Source of the DNA: Flagellimonas beolgyonensis
Lineage (GTDB): Bacteria; Bacteroidota; Bacteroidia; Flavobacteriales; Flavobacteriaceae
DNA length: 64,000 bases
Direction: 5' to 3'
NCBI RefSeq assembly: GCF_003992615.1
Contig: NZ_RZMY01000013.1
Coordinates: 644,675-708,674, forward strand
Both the position numbers and the translations under genes were made by a program. The notes beneath the pieces were generated by a model that saw nothing but the letters and a program-made list of their open reading frames with translations, did no database searches and was not told the DNA's origin. Shown here piece by piece: positions 51,900 to 60,583 of this stretch. Every line of letters begins with the position of its first letter. The stretch's first letter is position 1.

Positions 51900-52988
51900 C
51901 TATACTTTTGGAAATGTTAGGACAAATATAGTTCCTTTGGGTCTATTGGGTCTATGGATTATGTTTCCCTTGTAGCTTCGGACAATCCCATGGACAACGC
52001 TAAGGCCTAGCCCTGTACCTTCTCCAAGGGGTTTGGTGGTATAAAACGGTTCAAAAACACGATCGGCTTGGCTTGGGGCTATCCCTTGCCCCTGATCTGC
52101 GATTTGAATCACGGTTTCCCTCTCCGAATCATCCATATCAATCGTGATGGTACCCTTTTCTGGGGAATAATAGGCCGCGTTCATGATCAAGTTGAAAAAT
52201 ACCTGTGTCAATTGGACCGAATTGGCCTGAATAAGGACCGGACCACGGGTATCGGATTTGACCACTTTCAACTTCTTGTCCTTCAGGGAGGGGCCCAATA
52301 GGCGTAGGACGTTGTCCACGATACCGTTCAACTCGATGAGCTCCATTTCCTGGGGCATCTCACAGGTGAAGAACATGAGTTTTTTGACAATTTCGCGACT
52401 GAATATGGCATTGTCCCTGATCTTTTGAAGGTCCCTTTTGGCCTGTTGATCATCGGTACTTTCCATCAACAATTCGGCAAAGCCCAAAATGTTGGCCAAT
52501 GGTGTATTGAGTTCATGGGCTATCCCAGCAGTGATTTCTCCCATAATGTGGAACCTATCGGCACGCTCCATTTGTCTTTTTGTCTCTTCCTCAGCATCCC
52601 GGATCTGTTTTCGTTCCATTAAACTCCCAACCGCAAGACTGATATTGTTGAGCAAGGTACGCTCCTCCTCCAAAAAATCGTTGTCTGAAAACTTTGGGCG
52701 GGGATAGCCTACTGTAATATAACCTTCCGAATTATTGAACAATTTAACCTCGGCAGTCAATGCTACCATATCCTTGTGGAAATTTTCGGTGCCCACCTGA
52801 TATTCCCCAACGGATAGATATGCTTCCGCCACATCACTATATTGCCATCCCCGTTTCAAACAATAAGCGATGGCCTCCAAGGAGGCTTCCAACTGGTCAT
52901 AATTGGAATTAACGATAATGGAGGTTACTTCGTACAAACAGGTCAGTTCCTTGACACGTTCCTTTAATTTTTGTTCCGTATTTGTCAT
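51900..52988 (-). CDS. Soluble sensor histidine kinase, partner of the NtrC-type regulator
   Basis: The 362-aa protein has an N-terminal GAF-like region (about 10-145) and a coiled linker. HisKA follows (I-A-H-E-L-N-T-P-L-A-N, histidine near residue 180), then HATPase_c with N-A-A-Y-Y-S, D-Q-G-Q-G-I and G-T-G-L-G-L-S. No membrane helix is visible, so it senses an internal signal or a membrane partner. The ATG at 52988 fits the domain start; another at 53036 would add 16 residues. Confidence 0.92.
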   Translation of the reverse strand: MTNTEQKLKERVKELTCLYEVTSIIVNSNYDQLEASLEAIAYCLKRGWQYSDVAEAYLSVGEYQVGTENFHKDMVALTAEVKLFNNSEGYITVGYPRPKFSDNDFLEEERTLLNNISLAVGSLMERKQIRDAEEETKRQMERADRFHIMGEITAGIAHELNTPLANILGFAELLMESTDDQQAKRDLQKIRDNAIFSREIVKKLMFFTCEMPQEMELIELNGIVDNVLRLLGPSLKDKKLKVVKSDTRGPVLIQANSVQLTQVFFNLIMNAAYYSPEKGTITIDMDDSERETVIQIADQGQGIAPSQADRVFEPFYTTKPLGEGTGLGLSVVHGIVRSYKGNIIHRPNRPKGTIFVLTFPKV

Positions 52989-53193
52989 AGATGGATACGA
53001 TCGTTTCTGTTGAAAATGGCTATGGACACCTCGCATTGGATCAGCTCTTTAAGTAAAGACTTCATGAATGCCCAAACACCATACTGTAACAAAGGTACGG
53101 CAAGATTGGGGAAGCCCATCCCTGTCCCTATCAATTGGTGACCGAAATGATTTTGGGATATTGCAGAAGGTAGCATACAATAAAATCCGAAAA

Positions 53194-53258
53194 AAAGATA
53201 TTTTTATCCTATTTATGACAATTGTCATGGACCTCTCCATTTCCTACCTTTATTTTTG
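53194..53258 (+). promoter_or_regulatory. Composite promoter of the copper-receptor unit
   Basis: An upstream AT-rich element AAAGATATTTTTATCCT (53194-53210) is followed by TGACAATTGTCA (53216-53227), a perfect 12-bp FNR-like palindrome, and by TATTTTTG (53251-53258), an exact match to TAnnTTTG. The palindrome centre is 29.5 bp from the box start. The first two elements recur at 57278-57311 with the same 22-bp offset. The predicted transcript would start almost at the ATG at 53264. Confidence 0.75.
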
Positions 53259-53263
53259 TTCAC

Positions 53264-53641
53264 ATGAAGCGCATGGTAATTCTTTTGGTCGCACTCACCA
53301 TGTTGGTCAAGCCCCTTTGGCCGATTATGGAATATGTGAACAATTACGATTACATCGCGAACGTACTATGCGAGAACAAGGACAAACCGCAACTTCAATG
53401 CAACGGCAAATGCTACCTCGCCAAACTATTGGAGCAGGAGCAGAACGATCAAGACAAAAACCCCTTTGGGGAACAAAGGTCCAAGGCGGAAGTACAACAT
53501 GTCGTCTACTTTGAGTCCATGTCACAAATAGATCTTGGACGCCAAACAACTATAGCTACCAAGAACAGTACATTTTATTATCAAGGAATGATTGTTCTAC
53601 TCTTAACGGCAGACATTACCCATCCCCCAGAATTGACCTGA
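53264..53641 (+). CDS. Small exported or membrane protein preceding the copper receptor
   Basis: The 125-aa protein begins with a hydrophobic stretch (V-I-L-L-V-A-L-T-M-L-V-K-P-L-W-P) followed by L-C-E-N-K-D-K-P and C-N-G-K-C-Y-L, a three-cysteine pattern found in small Bacteroidota proteins encoded next to TonB receptors for metals. A second hydrophobic patch is at Q-G-M-I-V-L-L-L. Metal handling is a plausible inference. The predicted promoter leaves almost no leader, so translation could instead use the ATG at 53273. The receptor gene follows after 96 bp. Confidence 0.68.
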   Translation: MKRMVILLVALTMLVKPLWPIMEYVNNYDYIANVLCENKDKPQLQCNGKCYLAKLLEQEQNDQDKNPFGEQRSKAEVQHVVYFESMSQIDLGRQTTIATKNSTFYYQGMIVLLLTADITHPPELT

Positions 53642-53737
53642 TACCCTTTGACGTACTTTCCCAACCTATTCCATAGTCCTAGGAATTCGGAAAAGTACCC
53701 CTATTCCTTTTTGAAATCGTTCAAAACCGTTTTAACA

Positions 53738-55798
53738 ATGAAAAACAAAAATTCATCCGGGACCGGTTTGCGCAGTTCGATGTATGTTGTATGGACCCTG
53801 GTTCTATGCATTGTTGTTCTGCTGCACCAAAAACTACAGGCCCAAGAACCTGTACCGGTTCCGACCATGGACTCGATTATCCCCATAAATCTTGAGGAAG
53901 TGATTGTCATTTCTGTCTTTAAAAGGGGTATATCGCACAAATCACAGCCCAAGCCCCTGTCCACTTTGGACCAGTATTTGGAATCCTCCAAGAAAGTATC
54001 CATGATCAAAAGAGGGGCCTATGCATGGGACCCCATGCTCAATGACATGACCTCCGAGCGTTTGTCCATCACCATTGATGGTATGCGGATCTTTGGGGCC
54101 TGCACTGATAAAATGGATCCCATTACCTCTTATGTGGATGTATCGAATCTTTCTGAAGTCCAAGTCAAAAGTGGACAACAGGGTGCCCAACATGGCAATA
54201 CCATTGGAGGAGCCTTGGACATGCGTTTGGAAAAGAGCAACTTTAAGTCCTTGGGATGGACCGGTTCCGTGGAAACGGGCTATGAGACCAACAATGCATC
54301 CCAGATTGTGGGAGGGGAACTCAATTTTTCGGATGCGCGCTTCTATGTGGATACTGACATCATTTACCGCAAAGCGGATAATTATACCGCAGGTAGTGGT
54401 GAAGAAATTGCATTTTCCCAATTTGAAAAATACAACCTGTCCGCTAACGCGGGGTACAAAGTTGCCGAAGACCAAAAGCTGTTGGCCAGTTTTATTTTTG
54501 ACGAGGCACGGGATGTTGGGTATCCTGCGCTTCCCATGGATGTATCCCTCGCCAGGGCATATATAGGCTCCGTGAGCTGGATACAATCAAAATTTGTGGG
54601 AAGCTTCAAAAACTGGGAGACCAAGGTCTATGCGAATACCATTACGCATGTCATGGACGATAGCCAACGGCCCGATGTGCCCATTCGGATGGACATGCCC
54701 GGCTGGAGCGATACCTATGGATTTTACACCCAGACGGAATTGTCCGTGGACAATCATGTGCTTATGGGTAAACTTGACGGCTATTACAACCGTTCCCTCG
54801 CGGAGATGACCATGCATCCCAATGACCCCAACGAGCAAGAAATGTTCATGTTGACCTGGCCCGATGTGCGGACCTTGAATTCGGGCATCTATCTGGAGGA
54901 CAAGATTACCCTAAAGGAAGCATCATTGAAGTTTTCAACACGAGTGGCTGTCCAAGCCTATAATGTGGCCGATAGGTTCGGTTTGAACAGCCTTCGGATC
55001 TTCTATCCGGATATGACCCAACGGCAGACCCGGGTGATGAAGAGCATTTCCGCACATTATCACAAGGCGTTCAAGGGGGTGCACTTCAGTGGCGGGCTTG
55101 CCTATGGGGACCGATCTCCATCGGTCTCGGAAGGTTTTGGCTTTTATCTGTTCAACAGTTTTGACAACCACGACTATATTGGAAACCCGGACCTTAAGAA
55201 TGAAAAGGCCTTGGAGTCCCATTTCAAGTTGGCGTTGCCGTTAAAAAACCTTGAAATCGGTGTGGAAGGCAATTATTTCCATACCATGGATTACATCATA
55301 GGGGAGATCGATCCTGTTCTGGATGTAATGACCATTGGTGCCGATGGGGTCAAGGTATATACCAACCTTGAATATGCCAACCTTTACAATGTTTCCTTGG
55401 ACATGGCATACAAGATCACTTCGGAACTTGATTGGAACGGATCCATCTCCTACCACCGGGGCACGGACCAAAATGGCCGTAACCTGCCTTTTATAAGTCC
55501 CGTGGACTATCGTGTCCGATTCACCTATGGTGATGGAAGTTTTTCCGGTTCCCTTAGCCTTTCGGGAGCATTGGAGCAAAACAACTTTAGTCCGGATTTT
55601 GGTGAGGACCGAACCCCTGCCTACACCCTGCTCTCCCTGTCCATGGGAAAATCCTTTTCGATGGGCCAGGACAGGCTGTATGCCAAGATGGGAATCGAGA
55701 ACATCTTCGATACCTATTATTCCACCTATGCCGACTGGAACAACATTCCTCGGATGGGAAGGAACTTTTTCATGACCCTTTCCTATGCCATCAATTGA
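53738..55798 (+). CDS. TonB-dependent copper receptor (NosA/OprC-like)
   Basis: The 686-aa protein has a signal peptide ending near A-Q at residue 36, a TonB-box-like L-E-E-V-I-V-I-S-V, a plug domain and a barrel ending in Y-A-I-N. The plug carries I-D-G-M-R-I-F-G-A-C-T-D-K-M-D-P, a Cys/Met motif typical of NosA/OprC receptors that bring in copper. NosA was first found to supply copper for N2O reductase; the nos cluster begins 1.6 kb downstream and shares its promoter pattern. No STN or carboxypeptidase-like domain is present. Confidence 0.85.
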   Translation: MKNKNSSGTGLRSSMYVVWTLVLCIVVLLHQKLQAQEPVPVPTMDSIIPINLEEVIVISVFKRGISHKSQPKPLSTLDQYLESSKKVSMIKRGAYAWDPMLNDMTSERLSITIDGMRIFGACTDKMDPITSYVDVSNLSEVQVKSGQQGAQHGNTIGGALDMRLEKSNFKSLGWTGSVETGYETNNASQIVGGELNFSDARFYVDTDIIYRKADNYTAGSGEEIAFSQFEKYNLSANAGYKVAEDQKLLASFIFDEARDVGYPALPMDVSLARAYIGSVSWIQSKFVGSFKNWETKVYANTITHVMDDSQRPDVPIRMDMPGWSDTYGFYTQTELSVDNHVLMGKLDGYYNRSLAEMTMHPNDPNEQEMFMLTWPDVRTLNSGIYLEDKITLKEASLKFSTRVAVQAYNVADRFGLNSLRIFYPDMTQRQTRVMKSISAHYHKAFKGVHFSGGLAYGDRSPSVSEGFGFYLFNSFDNHDYIGNPDLKNEKALESHFKLALPLKNLEIGVEGNYFHTMDYIIGEIDPVLDVMTIGADGVKVYTNLEYANLYNVSLDMAYKITSELDWNGSISYHRGTDQNGRNLPFISPVDYRVRFTYGDGSFSGSLSLSGALEQNNFSPDFGEDRTPAYTLLSLSMGKSFSMGQDRLYAKMGIENIFDTYYSTYADWNNIPRMGRNFFMTLSYAIN

Positions 55799-55838
55799 TC
55801 TTAAAACTTTTTATCAATCCAATTAAAAATACATAACA

Positions 55839-56693
55839 ATGAAAACTATAAAATCCATATTTGCACTTCTATTCTTGTCCATGGGGATGGTATCCTGTTC
55901 CGATAGTACGGATGATCCCATGCCCGTTTCGGACAATCCGCTTGAAGCCTTCAACCTTACCTCCAGTTTTGAGGCCAATGGGCATGTCTTGGAGCTCTAT
56001 TCGGATCAGGACGGTTATTTCTTAGGCTATAACGAGGTCTATGTCCGTATCAAGGACCTTGCCACCGAAAGCTACATTCCCGATGCGACCATCGCATGGA
56101 ATCCCATCATGCATATGACCGACAAGACCCATTCCTGCCCTAGATCTGAGATTACAGCAACAGGGGATGCTACGGTCTATAAGGGTTATATAGTCTTCCA
56201 GATGGCCAGCAATACTGATGAATATTGGGAACTGAACCTGGAATATCGTATCGGGGGCACCACCTATAATGTCACTGATCAAATTGTAGTCAATGCCCCT
56301 GTGAACGGAAAGAAAACGGTCAACGTGTTCACCGGAACGGATAATGTCCGATACATATTGACCATGATGCCCTTTGCCCCGGAAGTCGCCGTGAACGACT
56401 TTTCGGCTGTACTCTTCAAAATGGAGACCATGATGAATTTTCCCCCGGTTGCGGATCACACGATCACCATAGATCCTCGAATGCCCAGTATGGGCAACCA
56501 CAGTTCCCCTAACAATGAGGATTTGATCTTTGATCCCGAATCGGGCAGTTACATTGGAAAACTTTCCCTGACCATGACCGGTTACTGGAAAATCAATCTA
56601 AAACTTCTCAATGACAACGGGGATGTATTGAAAGGTGAGGACATTACAGAGGAAAATGAAGAAAGTAGCCTATTTTTTGAACTGGAATTTTAA
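55839..56693 (+). CDS. Lipoprotein with Met/His motifs, probably copper-binding
   Basis: The 284-aa protein has a lipobox M-V-S-C at residue 21 and two beta-sandwich halves (about 40-140 and 150-284) resembling YtkA/FixH-like domains. Each carries a metal-like motif: P-I-M-H-M-T-D-K-T-H-S-C-P near residue 90 and R-M-P-S-M-G-N-H-S near residue 215. Methionine and histidine clusters of this sort bind Cu(I)/Cu(II) in the periplasm. It follows the copper receptor after 40 bp and precedes a terminator. Confidence 0.72.
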   Translation: MKTIKSIFALLFLSMGMVSCSDSTDDPMPVSDNPLEAFNLTSSFEANGHVLELYSDQDGYFLGYNEVYVRIKDLATESYIPDATIAWNPIMHMTDKTHSCPRSEITATGDATVYKGYIVFQMASNTDEYWELNLEYRIGGTTYNVTDQIVVNAPVNGKKTVNVFTGTDNVRYILTMMPFAPEVAVNDFSAVLFKMETMMNFPPVADHTITIDPRMPSMGNHSSPNNEDLIFDPESGSYIGKLSLTMTGYWKINLKLLNDNGDVLKGEDITEENEESSLFFELEF

Positions 56694-56725
56694 TTCCATG
56701 GCATCTTAGGTTATTCGTTTGTTGG

Positions 56726-56755
56726 AAATGGCCATCCGTGATCGGATGGCCATTT
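56726..56755 (+). terminator. Rho-independent terminator after the copper-receptor unit
   Basis: AAATGGCCATCCG and CGGATGGCCATTT form a perfect 13-bp stem with loop TGAT, followed by TT. It lies 33 bp after the lipoprotein stop and 66 bp before the end of the convergent rrf2-like gene, and may serve both. Confidence 0.9.
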
Positions 56756-56820
56756 TTATGAATATAGGTTCGGGGTTTAAGAGGTTTCTGGGAACCGACT
56801 ATAAAAAGATTGGGGGCGGG

Positions 56821-57252
56821 TCAAATAGGAAAAAACTCTTCGATGTCCTGTTTTCCGTCTATCAAGTCCAAAATGGTCGTTCTTTCCAAAACTTTGATAA
56901 ATTTCGCCTTGTTGGCACCCACCAATTTATGGAGTACGCAGGGATGGTCCATATCACAATCCTTAAGCCCCATGACACAGGATTTCACCCGTTTCTCACC
57001 ATCGATGACCTTTACGATATCCATTAGCGTTCTTTTCCGGTCTTCTTCGTTTAGGTAGAACCCTCCTTTGGGACCACGGGTTGAAGAAATGACTCCATGC
57101 CTGGAGAGCTCCTGCAACAATTTGGCCAAGTAGGTCTCCGACACATGGATGGATTCATACATATCCCTGACCAAAATCTTTTGGTCTTCACCGGAGTTCA
57201 GGGCTAAGTACAGGACTCCTTTTATGGCATATTTGGATGAATTGGATAACAT
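56821..57252 (-). CDS. Rrf2-family repressor with three conserved cysteines (NsrR/IscR-like)
   Basis: The 143-aa protein has the Rrf2 winged HTH (S-K-Y-A-I-K-G-V-L-Y-L-A; S-E-T-Y-L-A-K-L-L-Q-E-L; S-T-R-G-P-K-G-G-F). Cysteines at 92, 99 and 105 sit close to the cluster ligands of IscR and NsrR. Such proteins sense NO or iron-sulfur status through a cluster. The gene is divergent from the nos operon and shares its control region, so it probably regulates nos and itself. Whether NO or another signal is sensed is not shown. Confidence 0.88.
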   Translation of the reverse strand: MLSNSSKYAIKGVLYLALNSGEDQKILVRDMYESIHVSETYLAKLLQELSRHGVISSTRGPKGGFYLNEEDRKRTLMDIVKVIDGEKRVKSCVMGLKDCDMDHPCVLHKLVGANKAKFIKVLERTTILDLIDGKQDIEEFFPI

Positions 57253-57268
57253 AGGTTCAATATGCTAA

Positions 57269-57342
57269 CAAAGATTAAAAGACATTTTTATCCTTTTTAT
57301 GATTTATATCATGTTATGGGTAAGTAACCCTGGTTACATTTG
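57269..57342. promoter_or_regulatory. Bidirectional rrf2/nos control region with a symmetric FNR-like box
   Basis: TGATTTATATCA (57300-57311, centre 57305.5) is an FNR-like palindrome. On the plus strand TACATTTG (57335-57342), an exact TAnnTTTG match, starts 29.5 bp from the centre. On the minus strand AATCTTTG (57276 to 57269), a 7-of-8 match, also starts 29.5 bp from the centre. AAAGACATTTTTATCCT (57278-57294) lies 22 bp before the palindrome, as at 53194. One activator site thus serves both divergent promoters, and the upstream element is a candidate Rrf2 operator. Confidence 0.78.
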
Positions 57343-57368
57343 ACACAAATTATTTAACCATTTAACAT

Positions 57369-57881
57369 ATGAAGACGATAATCAAAGGAATAACATTGCT
57401 CTTCGTGCTGATCATGATCGGTTGCGGAGGAAAACAAGAGGAGAAGAAAGAGGATGGCTTTAGTGTCCAACGGAAAAAGGCCACAACGGAACAACCTATT
57501 GAAACAAGCCCTGCCACGGAGACCAAAGCTTCCGAACGTGTAGACATGTCCACCAAAGGCGTCGGTCCCATCAAATCCGTGACCTTGGCCCCAGAGATCG
57601 ATCAGGCCATGGCAGACAACGGCAAAGCCATTTATGACCAAATGTGCTTGGCCTGCCATAGAGTGGGTAAAAAATTTATAGGCCCTCCACCCAATGGGGT
57701 ATTGGAACGAAGGACGCCGGAATGGATCATGAACATGATTTTGAACCCCCAGGAAATGGTACAACAGGATCCCCTGGCCAAAGACTTGCTCCAAGAGTTC
57801 AACGGATCGCCCATGTCCAACCAAGGGTTGACCGAAGAGCAGGCTCGCGCCATACTTGAATACTTCAGGACATTAAATTAA
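57369..57881 (+). CDS. c-type cytochrome lipoprotein of the nos cluster
   Basis: The 170-aa protein has a lipobox M-I-G-C at residue 19, a Lys/Glu linker and one heme site C-L-A-C-H near residue 94. A distal methionine lies in G-S-P-M-S-N-Q, and the final helix is A-R-A-I-L-E-Y-F-R. Cytochromes at the head of clade II nos clusters are proposed to deliver electrons to NosZ. It is the first gene behind the bidirectional promoter and is followed after five bases by the fasciclin gene. Confidence 0.88.
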   Translation: MKTIIKGITLLFVLIMIGCGGKQEEKKEDGFSVQRKKATTEQPIETSPATETKASERVDMSTKGVGPIKSVTLAPEIDQAMADNGKAIYDQMCLACHRVGKKFIGPPPNGVLERRTPEWIMNMILNPQEMVQQDPLAKDLLQEFNGSPMSNQGLTEEQARAILEYFRTLN

Positions 57882-57886
57882 ACCAT

Positions 57887-58468
57887 ATGAAATCAACCAT
57901 TAAACTCAGTACCCTCGGGCTGACCTTATTGCTTGCGATTCACGTCGGTTGTAAGGATAGGGCCCAGAACGAAACAACCGGCCCTGACACAAATGCATCC
58001 GAAGCCATACTGGAGAGCAACAAAGGACAAGCTTTTATCGAAGATGATGAATCCACTCCCAACGTGCTTCAGATTGCCATTGGTTCCCCTGACCATAGCA
58101 CTTTGGTGGCAGCGGTCAAAGCTGCACAACTGGAGAATGCCCTGGTCAACGCAGGACCTTTGATGGTATTTGCCCCGACCAATGAAGCCTTCGATGCATT
58201 GCCGGCAGGCACCGTGGAAGATCTTTTAAAACCAGAGAACAAAGAGGCTTTGGCCAACATTCTTAAATACCACGTGACCCCGGGCAATTATTCCAAGGAC
58301 TTTTTGAAAAAATTCAAAAAACTGGGGCAGGCCAACAACCAAGATGTCCCCGTGGAAGTCAAAGGTGACGATGTCTTTGTCGGAGGGGCCAAGATCATAG
58401 CCAGTGTACCTGCGGGAAACGGAATTGTCCATGTCGTGGACAAGGTCATCCTCCCTCCTGCCCAATAA
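57887..58468 (+). CDS. Fasciclin-domain lipoprotein of the nos cluster
   Basis: The 193-aa protein has a lipobox H-V-G-C at residue 22 and one fasciclin (FAS1) domain (about 60-193). The domain shows G-P-L-M-V-F-A-P-T-N-E-A-F-D-A-L-P and the H-box Y-H-V, with V-H-V-V-D-K-V-I near the end. FAS1 domains mediate protein contacts. FAS1 genes are recurrent in flavobacterial nos clusters; a role as partner or metal handler for NosZ is inference. Confidence 0.88.
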   Translation: MKSTIKLSTLGLTLLLAIHVGCKDRAQNETTGPDTNASEAILESNKGQAFIEDDESTPNVLQIAIGSPDHSTLVAAVKAAQLENALVNAGPLMVFAPTNEAFDALPAGTVEDLLKPENKEALANILKYHVTPGNYSKDFLKKFKKLGQANNQDVPVEVKGDDVFVGGAKIIASVPAGNGIVHVVDKVILPPAQ

Positions 58469-58505
58469 CTGATTAACTCCAATAAAACGAATAAATCCTA
58501 ACACA

Positions 58506-60458
58506 ATGAAAGTAAAACACCATTTGATACTGACCCTGGGAGCGGCCTTGATGCTGGTTTCCTGTGGCCAGCAGAACCAAAGTTCGAACGGGGCCCTGTC
58601 CTCCAGTGCCGCCGAAAAAGTTTATGTAGCTCCTGGAGAACAGGATGAGTACTATGCCTTTCTTTCAGGGGGATATAGTGGCAACCTAACGGTATACGGA
58701 TTGCCTTCCGGAAGGATGTTCAAGGAAATCCCGGTATTCTCACAATTTCCCACATCTGGCTACGGCTATTCGGAAGAGACCATTCCCATGTTGAACACCT
58801 CCCATGGATTTGTGCCCTGGGATGACCTGCACCACCCTGATATTTCCCAGACCAATGGAGAATTGGATGGAAGATGGATCTTTGTAAACGGGAACAATAC
58901 TCCCCGTATTGCAAGGGTCGATCTTAGCACCTTTGAAACAGCAGAGATCATCGAGGTACCCAACAGTGCAGGGAACCACAGTTCCTCATTCATCACGGAA
59001 AACACCGAATATGTGGTGGCCGGCACCCGTTTTGCTGTTCCTGTGCCCCAACGGGACATGTCCATAAGTGAGTACAAAGGAAACTTTAAAGGTGCCCTTA
59101 CCTTTATCAGTGTAGATCCCGAACATGGCCATATGGCCATCAAGTTCCAATTGTTGATGCCGGGCTTCAACTATGACCTTTCCCACCCAGGAAGGGGCAA
59201 GTCCCACGGCTGGTTTTTCTTTACCACCTATAATACAGAGGAGGCCAACACCCTTTTGGAAGTGAATGCCTCCCAAAACGACAAAGATTTCATCGCGGCG
59301 ATCAATTGGAAAAAAATCGAAGAATATGTGAACAACGGTGGTGGCACCAAAATGCCGGCCAACTATGCACATAATGTGTACGATGAGCATTCCCATACCG
59401 GGACATCGACCATGAAGGATGAAGTACTTACCGTGGACCCCACAAAGGTTCCCGGCGCAGTATTTTTCCTCCCCACACCTAAATCCCCGCATGGTTGTGA
59501 TGTAGATCCTACAGGACAGTACATCATTGGTAACGGTAAATTGTCGGCTGATTTGACGGTACACTCTTTTGATAAAATGATCGCTGCCATCGAAGGGGGA
59601 AAATTCGATGGGGAAGCCTATGGCATTCCAATATTGAAGTTTGAGGACGTTTTGGCCGGGCAAGTAAAAAGTGGTGGTCTGGGCCCACTGCACACCGAAT
59701 TCGATGGCAAGGGAAATGCCTATACCACGTTCTTTATCTCATCCGAAGTCGTGAAATGGCAGTTGGGCACTTGGGAGGTTATCGACAGAAAACCCACTTA
59801 TTATTCTGTGGGGCACTTGATGATCCCCGGGGGCAACTCCAGGAAGCCCTTTGGCAAGTACGTCGTGGCCATGAACAAGATCACCAAGGATCGCTATTTA
59901 CCCACTGGTCCGGAGATGGAACACTCGGCGCAGATCTATGACATTTCCGGGGATAAAATGGAATTGATCTATGACTTCCCCACCCATGGGGAACCCCATT
60001 ATGCGGCAGGATGTCCAGCGGAACTTTTGGCCCCAAGGTCACAAAAAATCTACCGTTTGGACGAAAACAGGCACCCCTATGCAGTCACTACAGCGGATGG
60101 GTCCAAAGTGGTCCGGGATGGTAACGAGGTACATGTGTATATGTCCACCATACGTAGCCACTTCACACCGGACAACATCGAGGGTATCAAGGTAGGCGAC
60201 AAGGTCTATTTCCATATCACCAACCACGAACAGGACTTTGATGTGCCCCACGGATTTTCCATCCTGGGCCAAAACACCTCTGAGCTGTTGATCATGCCAG
60301 GGCAGACCAAGACCTCGGTTTGGGAACCCAAACAAGTTGGGGTATGGCCATTCTATTGCACTGATTTCTGCTCTGCACTGCACCAAGAGATGCAAGGATA
60401 TGTCAGGGTGTCCCCTGCCAATTCCAATGTAGAGCTCAAATGGTCCCTTGGTGAGTAA
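58506..60458 (+). CDS. nosZ: Nitrous oxide reductase, Sec-type (clade II)
   Basis: The 650-aa protein reduces N2O to N2 in the periplasm. It has a lipoprotein-like Sec signal (V-S-C at residue 20) rather than a twin-arginine signal, the mark of clade II enzymes. CuZ ligand candidates are in D-L-H-H-P-D, E-H-G-H-M, L-S-H-P-G-R-G-K-S-H-G, Y-A-H-N-V-Y and S-P-H-G-C-D. The C-terminal CuA domain has C-T-D-F-C-S-A-L-H-Q-E-M and D-V-P-H-G. All expected motifs are present, so the enzyme looks functional. The nos accessory genes follow. Confidence 0.98.
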   Translation: MKVKHHLILTLGAALMLVSCGQQNQSSNGALSSSAAEKVYVAPGEQDEYYAFLSGGYSGNLTVYGLPSGRMFKEIPVFSQFPTSGYGYSEETIPMLNTSHGFVPWDDLHHPDISQTNGELDGRWIFVNGNNTPRIARVDLSTFETAEIIEVPNSAGNHSSSFITENTEYVVAGTRFAVPVPQRDMSISEYKGNFKGALTFISVDPEHGHMAIKFQLLMPGFNYDLSHPGRGKSHGWFFFTTYNTEEANTLLEVNASQNDKDFIAAINWKKIEEYVNNGGGTKMPANYAHNVYDEHSHTGTSTMKDEVLTVDPTKVPGAVFFLPTPKSPHGCDVDPTGQYIIGNGKLSADLTVHSFDKMIAAIEGGKFDGEAYGIPILKFEDVLAGQVKSGGLGPLHTEFDGKGNAYTTFFISSEVVKWQLGTWEVIDRKPTYYSVGHLMIPGGNSRKPFGKYVVAMNKITKDRYLPTGPEMEHSAQIYDISGDKMELIYDFPTHGEPHYAAGCPAELLAPRSQKIYRLDENRHPYAVTTADGSKVVRDGNEVHVYMSTIRSHFTPDNIEGIKVGDKVYFHITNHEQDFDVPHGFSILGQNTSELLIMPGQTKTSVWEPKQVGVWPFYCTDFCSALHQEMQGYVRVSPANSNVELKWSLGE

Positions 60459-60481
60459 TTCGGATTGACTTGCCAAGAAAC

Positions 60482-60513
60482 AAAGCGGGCTGCGTCCATG
60501 ACCTGCCCGCTTT
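60482..60513 (+). terminator. Terminator-like hairpin between nosZ and the accessory genes
   Basis: AAAGCGGGC and GCCCGCTTT form a nine-base stem around a 14-base loop and are followed by further T residues. It lies 24 bp after the nosZ stop. Some transcripts probably end here, giving more nosZ than accessory mRNA, and the next gene may have its own promoter. Confidence 0.85.
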
Positions 60514-60583
60514 TTTTACAAATTGAAAAAACAACCGTTTACCAAAAAACCGCACTCAGTTTGTAACCTTTAAAACAAAAAAA

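Noticed and set aside
53942..54586. A 214-aa open frame on the minus strand
   Set aside because: It lies wholly opposite the copper receptor gene, has no domain and no ribosome site; it is a shadow of the barrel codons.
58986..59693. A 235-aa open frame on the minus strand
   Set aside because: It is antisense to nosZ and shows no family features.
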